A stretch of 64,000 nt of DNA from Euryodendron excelsum (GCA_033060915.1 CM065377.1:40113683-40177682), one strand, 5' to 3'; shown: positions 36,860 to 48,599, numbered from the stretch's first letter. The notes: generated by a model from the sequence alone, not told the origin. Numbers and translations: made by a program.

Positions 36860-38690
36860 AAGCAAAGTTTTGGATGATCTAATCATTTTTGAGGAGCATG
36901 TAACACACCCTTCGTTGCCAGGAATTTTTATACTGACTTCACCTTAATGTTCGTGCAATCCAGAAAATATTCGGGAAAATCGATCGCATTCATGGTGTTT
37001 CCCGTTATTTCGTATGAATTGGGAGTCCTCAGGGAACTCTAAAGGATTTTGGATGATGGAGATATTGTCTCAAGAAGCGTGCATGAAAATAAACTTTTTA
37101 GAACGTCTGCGAGACACTTCAAGGGTTTTCAAAAAAGCAGTTTTCACACCACATAATCGTGGCATCCACGAACCGACCTCTTTAATTGAATCATACCAAT
37201 GGGAGGTCCTCTGGACAAGCTTTAGGGAATTACCTAATTTACATTTCTCAAGTCATTTGACGGTGCGTTTTGATTAGAAAATCGAAGAAAAAGTTAACCT
37301 TGGCGGAGCGTCTGTAAAACGCTCTGAAGACCTTTTAAAATAATTGTTTTCATAACAAATGATCAGGGGTTCCAGGAGCGATCTCTCCAATCGGGCGATA
37401 CCGATAGAAAGTCCTCTGGAATGGGTTCAGGGAATTTTCTAATTTACGCATTTCTCAAGTCATTTGATGGTACATTTTAGCCAGAGAATTAAAGAAAAAG
37501 TCAACCCTATTGAAGAGTTTATAACACGCTATGCAGGGCTTTTATTAACTTAGAGGTGTTTCGAGTCAAGCGATTCGCTTGAAACTGGACGAGGATACTC
37601 AGTAGGGTATCCCAATGAATGTCGGTATGGTTTAGGAAATGCCCGAGCCATTAGAGACAAAATAGTCTTTTTAACCGAAACTTGGTGGAATGGAGCCAAG
37701 ATGGATTGGGATGGCATATTGGATATGCTGGACTATTTAGGGACAGTCCTGGAAGGTGGACTTACCATCTCGAGGACTTAGTATTTTCTCGGAGACGTGC
37801 CACGGTACCTAGGGGCGAAACGGTCATTTTGACCAGGTATCACCGAATTTGGTCTGAAGTCTTTAAGATGGCATATTGAACATGCTAGACTGTCTAAGGA
37901 CAGTCTTGGAAGGTGGACTTACCATCTCGAGGATTTGGTACTTTCTCGAAGATGTACCGGGTTGGATAGACTTACTGTATCGAGAAGTTTGTACTTTTTT
38001 ACAAGACGTGCCACCATGCACAAGGGGCAAGTTGGTCATTTTTCACCGAGACGGGCTAGTAGATGTTAGTGTTAACCCGGGTTTATGAGTATTTTCATCA
38101 TTCTGATAGTTATGATGTATTGGTTTCTAAAGGTATCTGGGTCCTTCAATAAACGTGCCACGGCCAAAAAGCATGTTCAGTCCCGTGACACTGGGTGGTC
38201 TAGTGGCAAAACCCGTGTCACCCTGGTGAGTATTCTCTTCACTCCGATGGCTTAAAAGTTTGTGAGTGTTTTCATTACTCCGACTGTTTGGTGTTAATTC
38301 CAGAGACTACCTGATCTCAGAAAACTATCTGATGCCAAGGGGCATAATGGACATTCTATATTGGTAGGCTAGCAAGTGCCAGAAAGTAAACCATTTAAAG
38401 TTTGTGAGTGTTTTTATCACTCCGACAGTTTGATAGTTTGTGAGTATTTCTGTCACTCAGATGGTGGTGATTGGTTTCAGACACCGTTCGGTTTATGAAG
38501 ACTATCTAGAATGTCTAAAGGCATTTTAGTCATATGGCTTCAGTTAGGCCCGACGAGCCCCGAAAGCAACCGATTGACTGGATTGGAGTTTGAAAAGCCA
38601 GTTTGGGCTTGATAGTGTGGTGATGTTTGATTTGAGTGATAGGTTGGACCGGAGATTACGGAGCGAGCAAAACTAAGGTGCTGACACTAA
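36860..38690. repeat. Complex tandem-repeat block, probably an LTR-retroelement fragment
   Basis: Three repeat families lie in series. A unit of about 205 bp starts at 37101 and 37306, with a third partial start near 37515, each with GTCTGyrAr, GTCCTCTGGA and TTTCTCAAGTCATTTGA. A 157-bp unit starts at 37710 and 37867, sharing GGACAGTC and GGTGGACTTACCATCTCGAGGA, with a partial third copy at 37965-38042. A short unit, GTTTGTGAGT..TCACTCCGA, occurs about five times between 38085 and 38470. There is no intact coding region. Confidence 0.6.
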
Positions 38691-39568
38691 CTATATAAAT
38701 TAACTAATGCCTTATGATTATTATGCTCTTAATTCTAATATAATTATTAGACAGATGCATGTGAAATTTATTATTTTAATTAACAAAAGAGTAATATTCT
38801 TTATGAGTCAATAAACTCTGTGAGTTGGGCGATAATATTATGTGTATAGTGAATATTAATTATTGATGAAATATACGTCTCGGTGTAGGAATTGATGATA
38901 CACCTTGAAAAAGCTTATAAGTTTTGATTATATCAAACCTTGTAGGTGGATTATAAATCTGACATATTAAATAAGTTAAGTGAAAGGTCTCAAGAAATTG
39001 AATAAGTCTATTAAATTTAAATTGTCAATAATTTAATTTAATAGGCATGTATATGTGATCTTAACATAGGGAGATAAATAAATACTTAATAATATGGAGC
39101 TCGAAATATAATTTCTAGTATGAGATAGAGTGCAATTATAATTTTTTAGTAGTATAAATTATAATTTACGTAAATAGGGACTACTCTTATGGTCCTTGTT
39201 GTAGCCTCTAAATGTACGCATTCTATGAGCAGCTATGGTTAATTATTTATAATTTCATTTATACCTTTTTGTTAGTGATAAAAACACTAGTAACTGCGAC
39301 CCCACTCTATCTGAAGTAATGCATGTACGAGAGATACATCAGAAGTTCAGAAATTGTGTTCAAGCAGTTGATTTGTATTTGTTGCTATTAAAGATCAAAG
39401 CAGAGAGATTTTGAAAATCATACATATTGTGGTTCAGGATTAAAGTAGAGAGATCTCGAAGGTATAATACTAATCACGTAGATTAGTTTCTGCTTATCAG
39501 ATTAGAATTTTTTAGTATTATACATATGCATTATAATTGGGTCTAGGGCTATTCCGTAGTCCTCAACA
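38690..39568 (+). mobile_element. Possible copia-type LTR or truncated 5' end of a retrotransposon
   Basis: AT-rich sequence ending in TCCTCAACA at 39568, followed four bases later by TGGTATTAATT. This resembles a decayed tRNA-Met primer site placed directly after an LTR end. The left boundary is not visible, and neither a second LTR nor pol sequence is found nearby. Confidence 0.3.
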
Positions 39569-40461
39569 ATGATGGTATTAATTAACATTTTCATGATCAT
39601 GACCTCCATGTAGTTTAAAAATGTATACATAATCCTTATGTGGTTTGGTCTTGATTACAAAATAAATGGACGTCAGCTTTTGATTTTGACATAAAGAGAA
39701 AAATTGCATTTTTTTGTGAGTCAATTTTCACTTGATAAACTGAAGAAAATGCCCTTCCTAGCATGTACATATTTAATCCTACTGGTTTTTATCTATTTTG
39801 CAATTAATTCAAATCACAAAGGGCTATGTGTCCTCTTTTAAACCATAAGAGGGGTCAAGTAATTCCCGTTAAAACCACAAATCCACATGAGGTCAAGTCA
39901 AGTACTCCTAATTTTAATGGATCATACGTGGATTTAAATTTTTGTCTTTTGATACTTTGCTCAGTTTTATTTGTCACTATTTGTTTTTCATTATGTGTGA
40001 TTTAATACTATTTTAAAGACCTAGTTGTACTCATCTTCCAAAATTTTGATTTTTTGACATCTGGTTTTTGTTCTACAGTATTCATTTAGGTTAGCTCCGA
40101 CTGTAGCTGTTTTCATTTTAGAGTTACCTATGTGGTCTTTTAAGTCTATATGTTTTTATTTTTTATTTTTTTGCTTAGTTCCTGTCTTATAGAGTTGATG
40201 TTTTGATTTGTAATTTTAGGTCCTCACTTAAAAAGGTGATCTTTTGATCGATAACTATTAATATATCTAACCTTAGACTCTTCAACTCTCCTTTGATATT
40301 TATAAAAATGATGACATTTTCTTTTATGCCAAAAAAAAAAAAAAAGAAAAATACCCGTTAATGCTACTTACAATTCTAATTGTGACTATCTTTTGAATGC
40401 ATGCATGCATTTTTATATAAAAATTATCTTAAAGTGTCATGTAATAATTGAGCAACACTCA
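39569..40461. other. AT-rich intergenic sequence, nothing recognised
   Basis: No gene, clear repeat or RNA is seen. An A-run lies at 40330-40344. Confidence 0.6.
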
Positions 40462-41357
40462 TGAGACCCTATATAGCTAAGCTTCACGTTTAATTTAAAT
40501 TCATATGTTGTAGTGTTTGATTACCTTAATCAAGGAACTTAATTAGCGTGTTTTAAGTAGCTTATCATGTGAGGTGTTATTTATTTTAAGCATAATTAAT
40601 TAACTTAATGTTAATGATGATTAATTATCATAAGTATGTTTAATTATGCTAATAATATGGATTAGTAATGTGTGGTGAAGCAATGAGGTGCTAAGTGTAC
40701 TTGTGTGTGAAAGCTATTAAGGTGTGTATATGAGGTGTGTGCTTTATCCATCTTGTATGTGTGTTTGACATGTGGAAGATTACATACAAGTTGTATCTAT
40801 AGTATGCTTTAAGACAAAGGATGTTTGGGTAGTACATTATGTTTGATAAGAAATAAAGTAAGAGAAAAATGAGAGAAATGAAGAGAATAAGAATGGATTG
40901 AAGAAGAGAGTTGTGCATCCATTATTTGAGGATTAGAGGCGGCCAAAGACACTCCAATTGCATCTAAAGAGTGACATCATTTTTACTTTATACAGTAGAA
41001 CGAGGCTATTTTGCAGGTATGATTGATGAGGTCTAGTCTACTGTTATTGGTGTTGAGTTGATGAGCTGTGAGAGCTCTACTTTAAGAGTCTTAAGTCTTG
41101 TATATGTGTACACTTGAGTGAGAATGTTTTCGAGTTTATTTACATTTTTATTTTGTAACCACTCATGACTTTTGTTTAGTAGTTCTCTTATATACAGTTG
41201 GTGATTATGGGATAGTTTTATATATAATGACGTTTATCTCTTACATGATTCTTATCTTTGGAATTATTATGAGGTATCGTTTGCAGGCAGGTAACATGTG
41301 CTATCACACTCACCCTATGATAGCATTAATGACACTTGATTAGGTGTGGGCATGACA
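40462..41357 (+). repeat. 5' LTR of the gag-only retrotransposon (896 bp)
   Basis: Begins TGAGACCCTAT and ends GGCATGACA, just before the primer site. It aligns through its whole length with 42882-43853, with many substitutions and several indels that make it about 76 bases shorter. Confidence 0.88.
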
Positions 41358-41359
41358 AA

Positions 41360-41371
41360 TTGGTATCATAA
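41360..41371 (+). other. Primer-binding site resembling the tRNA-Met complement
   Basis: TTGGTATCATAA lies two bases after the 5' LTR end. The canonical plant site is TGGTATCAGAGC, so the first eight bases TGGTATCA are kept. Confidence 0.75.
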
Positions 41372-41706
41372 CTGAGGTTTAAGGCCTAAGTTTAAGACCG
41401 AGATTCTATAGTCGAGTTGGTGTCAGCCAAGGTTTAAGACAAAAGCTATATTATTGAGTTAGTGTCTAGAGTTGTAGTGGACTGTAGGGTGTTGTTGGTG
41501 TTGGTTTGAGGTGATAGGAATACTTTGGTCACATAAATTGTGTGCTAAACCAAAATTGATGCAGAAAGAATAGCACAAAGAAATCTACCAGGGGGAATTG
41601 AGAAAAAAGCTTCATCTGCTCTAGTTAGGAGGCAGGGACAATAAGAACAGGGAAAAAAAAAAACATTCCAACTGGTGCTCAGAATCCATCAGATGCTATA
41701 AACGGA

Positions 41707-42793
41707 GTGGCTAATATCTTAGTGCAGTGTATAGAGTATCAGTCAACAAGATTAACGTTAACAGCTAGTACTTGGCATGGACAATTTATAAAGCTCAATC
41801 CATTGGAGTTTACAAGAGCAATAGATACATTGGTAGCAAAAGAATGGCTAAAGAAATTAAAAGCAATTTTTAAGGTAATGGCTGTAACTGATGAACATAA
41901 ATTATTGTTAGCTATATTTATGCTAAAAGGGGAGGCTAGGAATTAGTGGGAAGTTGTTAGGCGAATGTTGGATTCTCAGGAGCAGGGGTACCTATTACAT
42001 GGAGGCAATTTGAGGAAGCATTTAATGAATAATACTTTCCTCTCATTTATAGATACCAGAAAGAACAAGAGTTCATTTCCCTAAAGTAAGGAAAGATGTC
42101 AGTATCTGAGTATGAGGAACAATTCACGACATTGTTTCGGTTTGCACCTAATCTAGTACATACTGAGGTAGCTAAGTGTAGAAGATTTCAACAGGGATTA
42201 GAGTTGAGTATTCGATCTCGAGTCTCAGTCTTTGAAATGACAAGGTATGCAGATCTAGTAAATAAAGCAAAAATTGTATAACAAGATGTGAAAGAATTAT
42301 CCAAAATAAAGGAAGGTTTGACGTAGGGGCTGGAACCTCATGATAAAAACCATTAAAATCTGCAAAGTCTAATAGTCAAGGTCAAGTACAACCAAGTTAG
42401 AGATTAGAGAGTTTGAGATCGGGAAGTCCAAGAGACCGAGGATCTTGGAGATCTTCAGTGAGACCTTTTGGTTCAAGATTTTCTGGTGACAAATGTGGAG
42501 GAATTGTTTGTTATAAATGCGGGGCCATGGGACATGTGACGAGCGGTTGTTCAATGTTGAGGAGTGAAAAATGTTATCAATGTAGACAACCGGGGCATAT
42601 AGCTAAAAATTGTACTCACAATTCCATAGCGGCTTCTTCTACAAGTAGTGTTGCTAGCAGTAGAAGAGGAGCATCTAGGAGTACACCACGGGGACGATGG
42701 ACTACCTCCAAACGACAAACTCAGGCACGGGTGTATGTTATGACTCAGAGGGATGCTCAAGCAACTCCTACAGTAGTGACAGGTATGATGTAG
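41707..42793 (+). pseudogene. Broken gag polyprotein gene with two CCHC zinc knuckles
   Basis: The upstream part (41707-41946) ends at a stop after LKGEARN, a retrotransposon gag hallmark. It continues after a frameshift (between about 41946 and 42030) with further stops at 42030-42032 and 42087-42089. The block 42096-42281 (from MSVSEYEEQF) ends in another stop and a frame change. The block 42413-42793 is open and carries two CX2CX4HX4C knuckles, CYKCGAMGHVTSGC and CYQCRQPGHIAKNC. The tail is Ser/Arg-rich. With at least four stops and two frame changes, no functional protein is expected. It is assigned to Ty3/gypsy-type gag by motif order. Confidence 0.85.
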
Positions 42794-42864
42794 TGATGAA
42801 AATATGAGAAATAAGTATCCATATCTATTCCAGTCTAGTAAGTAAATTTTAGAACGAAATTCTT

Positions 42865-42881
42865 AAAAGAGGGAAGAATTG
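42865..42881 (+). other. Polypurine tract before the 3' LTR
   Basis: The purine-rich AAAAGAGGGAAGAA directly precedes the 3' LTR start, as required for plus-strand priming in LTR elements. Confidence 0.75.
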
Positions 42882-43853
42882 TGAGACCCTATCTTGCTAA
42901 GCTTCATGTTTAGCTTAAATGCATATGTTATAGTGCATGATTACCTTAATCAAGAAGCTTAATTAACATGTTTTAATGGTAGCTTGTCATGTGCGGTGTA
43001 ATTTATCTTAAGCATGATTAATTAGCTTAATCCTTAATTAATTAACTTAATTAATCTACATGTTTAGTTTAATGTTAATGATAATTAATTATCATAAATA
43101 TATTTAATTATGCTAATAATGTAGATTAGTGGTGTGTGGTGAAACAAGGAAATGCTAAGTGTGCTTATGTGTGAATACCACCAAGGTGTGTGCATAATGT
43201 GTGTGCATGAGGTGTGTGCTTGATCCATCTTGAGTGTATGTTTGACATGTGGACCATTAGATACAAGTTATATCTATAGTGTGCTTCGAGACAAAGGAGG
43301 AGAGAGGAGAGAAATGCTTGGGTAGTACTTTGTGTTAGGCAAGAAAGAAAATGAGAGAAAAAGGAGAGAAAGGAAGAGAATAAGTGATTGAATAAAAGAG
43401 TTGTGCATCCATTGTTTGAGGTATGGAGGTGGCCAAAGACACTCCAATTCTACCTCAAGAGTGACATCATTTTTGCTTTACAGCAGAACGAGGTTATTTT
43501 GCAGATATGATTGATGAGAGTCCAGTCCACTGCTATTGGTATCGAGTTGATGAGCTGTGGAGAGCTCTTCTAGTGTGAGAGTCTTAAGTCTTGTATAAGT
43601 GTATACTTGAGTGAGAATGTTTTGGAGTTTATTTACATTTTCATTTTGTAAACACTTATGAGTTTTGTTTAGTAGTTCTCTTATGTACAGTTGGTGATTA
43701 TAGGATAATTTTATATATAATGATGTTGTTTATCCCTTACATGATTCTTATTTTTGGAATTGTTATGAGGTATCATTTGTAGATAAGTAACACGTGCCAT
43801 CACACTCATTCTAAAATAGTGTTAATGATGCCTGATTAGGTGTGGACATGACA
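42882..43853 (+). repeat. 3' LTR of the gag-only retrotransposon (972 bp)
   Basis: Begins TGAGACCCTAT and ends GGACATGACA. It holds insertions relative to the 5' LTR, including an extra GTGTGTGCAT phrase near 43190 and a GAGGAGAGAGG block near 43300. Confidence 0.88.
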
Positions 43854-44489
43854 GTTGGTGTTAACTAAGTTTATTTTACATGGTGTTAATTTTACGTCAA
43901 ACTAACAATTGATTTACACAAATAATTGGAATAGAACGCTCGAAATTATTTCAATAATGTTAACTCTACATAATTATAGAGTTGAACTAGACATAATAAA
44001 TCTAGATACATAGTTGCACCAACTTTTTATCTTTTTTTCAAACTTACTTATGCTTTAACTAAGGGAACTATGTGCATATATACACAACAAAATGCACAAG
44101 CAAATATCATATATGATTCACAATATGTACACCATAAATCAATACACGGAATTTAAAAAACACTAATTTTGATAAACAGAATAAAATGGTCACACATTAT
44201 GCTTTGCTTAACTTCAAACATGAGTGATTACAACTCAAAAGAAAGTAGAGGACTTGACACCTTAATAACTTTGCTCATGAAGGAAAGGGAAGAATTAGAC
44301 AAGAAAGAAAGGGAAAGGGAGGTAGAGGACAAATATTGTTCGGGCTGGAGATGGCAATGGTTGTCGATTCTGTATGAGAAGGTGGTAGGTGATGGGCCTT
44401 CAAATAGCATTTCAATCACATGGTAGTGTTGTTTTAACCACACATAGAGAGAGAGAGAGAGGGGGGGGGGGGGGGAAGGAAAAAAGTTT
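43854..44489. other. Intergenic region downstream of the retrotransposon
   Basis: AT-rich and without a gene. It ends with a GA repeat running into fifteen G residues (44446-44475). Confidence 0.55.
44446..44475. repeat. GA microsatellite followed by G15
   Basis: An AGAGAG run ending at 44460, then fifteen consecutive G at 44461-44475, immediately before the MITE. Confidence 0.9.
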
Positions 44490-44731
44490 AGTGGTTAGGT
44501 AGCACTGAGTGCTCGATAGTAACGGTGTGTGAATATATCAGCAATTTGAATTTGTAGTGTAATATAGAGATTTTAAGAAAATACCTTATCAGATTTTGCC
44601 ATGTGGTATTTTTTTCTTTAAAAATCTCTTTACTACACTACAAATTCAAATTACTGATGTATTTATATACCACATGTCACTATTTAATAGTTAGGGATTA
44701 CTATTGAGTACTCAGTACTATCTAACCACTA
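44490..44731. mobile_element. Foldback MITE, about 242 bp, nearly full-length inverted repeat
   Basis: The left arm starts AGTGGTTAGGTAGCACTGAG. The right arm is its imperfect reverse complement, ending CTCAGTACTATCTAACCACT. Inner arms also pair, through AATTTGAATTTGTAGTGTA. Only about 20-30 bases, around GATTTTGCCATGT, form the loop. The right arm has an extra segment of about 30 bases. No coding capacity. Flanks are TT/TA-rich, so the duplication length is ambiguous. Confidence 0.85.
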
Positions 44732-45800
44732 GAATTTTTTTTTTTTTTTTTTTGAGAGAAAGCCTTTTGAGGGCATAAATATCATTTTAACTAATGAAAA
44801 TCTTAATTTTATCACAAAAATCAAATCAAATCAAACCCTTAAATTGGATGGAAAAGTTAATATTGCATTCTAATCATAACCACAAAGGGTTAATCATCAC
44901 ATTTTGAATAACAGGGCGATGTGTTTTGGGGGCAAACCACAAGAGTTAAAATATAATTTTATCTTAAACAATAGTGAAGACATACCATGCAACGTGTGAT
45001 TTATTGCTAAATACAATCTCACACTACTAAATTTTCACAAAGCCTTAATTAGGATTTTTTTTTTATTCATAGACTGCATTTTCAATTTGGTCTTACAACT
45101 ACACACAACTTCTTCTCTTTCTCCCAATTATTCGATTTCTTTTTGTATACTTTTCTCTTGATTTTCTCTTCTTTTTTTGTTTCTGCTCTTTCACAAGTAT
45201 AACAAAAGAACGGATGAGCACCACAAAAGAAAGGGAAAACTTGAACACAAAATCCCCCTTGATCAATAATTAACAAAAAAAAAAAAATAGAAAAAGAAAA
45301 AAGCTCCTGAGAAATTGGAGACAAGCTTTTGAAATGGATAATTGTCTATAGTAAAACTTGTTTGCTCTCTATTAGTAAATTTTTCATAAATCATACTAGC
45401 AAAAGTCAAAAACACCAATTTGCTAACTTCCTTTTAAAATTTCTAACCAAATCCAATTAGATGATAATAAATTATTATTTCCTTTTTGGAGACTAAAAAC
45501 AAAAAAAAATTAAAATAATCACAACTCACTTGTGAATTGAAAGCGTCCAACCGCTAGGTTAGTCACTAATATTTCAATACTAGTAAACTGATGAGCTAGT
45601 AGTATTATGGTTGAGTTGTATGATTCCACTTGTTTAGAATTGTATTCTCCAAGTCTTGAAGATATTTAACTTTAGGATTGGTTGGTTTGACACTAAATCA
45701 AACTATTCCAGCGGTGTGATTAATAAGTTTTATGGAATACTTTTCTAGCTATTAGTTGGATTCTCTTTATGATGGTGATCTTATTTGGTTAAGTTTGATA
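44732..45800. other. AT-rich intergenic sequence, nothing recognised
   Basis: T-runs at 44738-44755 and A-runs near 45277-45288. No gene or clear repeat. Confidence 0.55.
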
Positions 45801-46560
45801 AAACAGTAAACTGGTGGGGTCAATATCCAGGCCGGCAGCAAGCTGTCTCAGTAGTCTGAGAGGAAGCAAAGGGGTGAGGGACACTAGTGTGGTGTCTGCC
45901 AAGGACCCTCCGATGGTAAAGTTAGATTTCTGAATATATTTTAACAAAGTTTTAGGTAGGGTCTTTGTTTGCGTACCTTATTGGAGAAGTTGAGTTTACT
46001 TTTATATGGGTAAATCTCCTAGTAGCCCTAGGAGGGCGTTGCATATATAGAAATGGTGGGAGATGGTTATTTCTCCACGTGGCAGCGTGGCATTGGAAGG
46101 CCAAACTGATTGCAGGATAGTGGGGAGAGTGGTTGTCCAATCCCACACGTGACGCTCCCTTAGACGCATGTCAGAGCGGTAAAGGTGACTACCTCCTGCT
46201 ACACGTTAGGTCCTGGAGTTGGGAGCACGTTATTATGATTGAGTTGTCAGTGCCCCCACTAGCGTGGCAGGTGGGCAGGAATGATCGGCACTGTCCCACA
46301 AGGTATGCTCGGGGTATGACTTGCTCAATCATGCTCGGTAGATCGTGCTCGGAAGGTTGTGCTCAACTATGGTCTGCTCGGCCATGGTCTTGCTTGGCTA
46401 TGGTCTGCTCGGTCATGGTCTGATCGGCCATGGTATGCTTGGTCGTGATCGGCTATGGTCGTGGTCGGCCATGGTCTTCATCGGCCCATTGTTAGGGGTC
46501 TTGATCGGTCCCATCAAAGTTTATTCCTGTCTACTGCTCCATCTCTAGTTTCATTAAATT
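45800..46560. mobile_element. GC-rich LTR-like fragment with a 16-bp minisatellite
   Basis: The segment GTGTCTGCCAAGGACCCTCCGATGGTAAAGTTAG with a following TATATAG-like region (near 46044) is typical of plant LTR sequences. From about 46310 to 46480 a CTCGGCCATGGTCTG-like unit of roughly 15-17 bases recurs about ten times with changes. Base composition is clearly richer in G+C than its AT-rich flanks. No paired LTR or coding region is seen, so it may be a solo LTR. Confidence 0.4.
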
Positions 46561-46759
46561 CTAAAATTTAGGTTAACTCGGCTTAACGGTGCTATAGTTC
46601 AAGATATATCCCAAATAAGATTCTAATTGTTGATCTCATGTTGTGAATGAAAAACGGACGGTGGAGTTTAAATACAGGAGTTTCTTGACATCATCTCAAC
46701 TAGTAGTTTCCTACTAGCACCTCAACCACATTGGCCAACTAAACTTAACGAAGTTTTAT

Positions 46760-48220
46760 TTACTTGGACTCATATCACAAACAGCTATGCTAACAAGACA
46801 TTTCAATTGAAAACAAAATGTAACTTCTATATTATTCCAAATACAGTATACACATGTGAGACTGAGTAGCGAATTTGAAAAATCTGTATTTTTTTGTGCA
46901 AAATCCTATAATACTTTTAAAATCATGGAGCTATATTAGAGACTAAAGGTTATGACAAAAGGTTAAAAGTCAAAAGAATATTAGGTTATTATTAAAAGAT
47001 ATAATTATATGAACTATTCAAGTTTTCACACACTAAACCTTGTATAAGGATTGCATAATATTAATTTCCATATAAATGTTGATATTCATAATGAATAAAA
47101 CTCGTTTTTTTTATGCACAAGTGGTGACATTTAATTATTACTCAAGCTTGCTTCACTAAAATAGCTTTAGTTTGAAGATTTTTATAAATAAGGTAAAATA
47201 ATGTATTAATATTTCAAAAAGGCAAAAAATTTATAAATTGCCTGAGATTTTTAAACAGTTATTACTTATTAATCTCATAAGTTCCTTTGATGAAGCTCGA
47301 GTATAGTTATAACAACTTAAGATCAAGTATTTGTATATGATTCACTTTTTAATAAGTGAGTGAATTAATTTTTTTTTATTTTCTAATGAAGAAGTTAGAT
47401 AATTGACTTGACATGAAAGATTAGAATATAAAACGTAGTTCATTAATTTCCTTTTATGCTAACTTCTCAACCGTATAAACATAATTAAACCTGTAAATCA
47501 TTTACTTGGACTAGTATCACAAAAAACTAAGTAAATTAAACATTTTAATCATCCTTGAAATTTTTATTTCGATATCATGGACTTTTTTTAATTAAAAATA
47601 TAAGACTAAGTAGTGATTTTGATAAGACTTTAAAAAAACCAGGAAAAAAGCAACAAATGTAAAAGTCAAATGAATATTGAGTTGTGCTAGAAAGATACAA
47701 TTCTATGTTTTGACCATTCATGTTTTTAATTACAAACTCTTTTTAAAAGATTTACATAATACATGCTTTTTTTTTTTTCACACACATGCACGTCGATTTT
47801 CAAACTTACAAATCATCTATTAATTCTGCACAAGTTGCAACATTGAACTCTTCTTCAATCTTGCTTAATTAGAATAGCTTTGGCTTAAAGATCTCCCAAT
47901 GTACTGATGTCTCCAAAATAGTTAAGAATTTATAAATTGAGTAAAAAACATTTAAATTTCCTCATTCTTTTTGATAAACTCTTACTCAATTTCATATGTT
48001 CTTTTCATGGAGTTCTAGACATAACAACTTAAAATCAGGTGTAGTATATGAGCTAATTAAATATTACTATAAGTAGAATTCACAAATTTTATTAAGGGAG
48101 TGAATTAATAGTTAGATTTTTTGCTAAAAAATATGTCAAATAATTGACTTTCAAGTGAATTATGAAAATAAAAAAATATTAAAAGTTATTTGTTAATTTC
48201 TTTTCCATAATTTGTAAATA
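46760..48220. repeat. Old tandem duplication, two copies of about 0.74 kb
   Basis: Ordered matches link 46760 onward with 47502 onward: TTACTTGGACT.TATCAC, GACTAAGTAG/GACTGAGTAG, AAAAGTCAAA.GAATATT, TGCACAAGT (47114 and 47827) and AATAGCTTT. Spacing between the copies is 742 falling to 713 bases, so indels have accumulated. The function is unknown and there is no coding sequence. Confidence 0.65.
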
Positions 48221-48599
48221 TGACAAACTGCACTATCACAATACAAAGTGAAAAAAGAGAAGTTCGTTGTACAATTATAATCGACGTATGTATAAGTTGG
48301 GCGAACAAAAGTCAAAAAAATAAAAATAAACAAAAAAAAATAATATAAAGTCTTGTTTTGTTGAAACACGAATTAATCTTATCATTTTGAAAGGTTCAAC
48401 CTTCCTAAAAAGTCATAGCACAAATAACAAAATGATTCTCTTACTCTTTAGCAGTATTATGTTCGTCTAAATTCTCACCAAAATAGCTTTCATCAGTATT
48501 ATTAATTCTACTGTTATATTTATAGTAACTGTAGCATGAATCTACACGTACAAAGCAAAAGATACATACATGTATGATCATGTATATATATGCGTGATG

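Larger units (their letters stand above)
40462..43853 (+). mobile_element. Gag-only LTR retrotransposon (Ty3/gypsy type, TR-GAG-like), 3.4 kb
   Basis: Two related LTRs (40462-41357 and 42882-43853) begin TGAGACCCTAT and end TGACA. They flank a 1.52-kb interior with a tRNA-Met-like primer site, a decayed gag and a polypurine tract. No protease, reverse transcriptase, RNase H or integrase is present; the zinc-knuckle region runs almost directly into the polypurine tract. The layout matches described plant gag-only non-autonomous elements (TR-GAG). LTR divergence and gag stops indicate an old copy. The 5-base flanks (ACTCA and GTTGG) do not match, so no target-site duplication is seen. Confidence 0.88.

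Noticed and set aside
34065..38690. CRISPR-like array
   Set aside because: Repeats are adjacent or degenerate without uniform spacers, and the genome is a plant nuclear one.
41707..42793. Gag fragments as a domesticated host gene
   Set aside because: Multiple stops, frame changes and flanking LTRs show a decayed retrotransposon, not a preserved gene.
46133..46548. ORFs of 96 and 67 codons near 46.3 kb
   Set aside because: The frames are kept open by the GC-rich minisatellite and have no recognisable domain.
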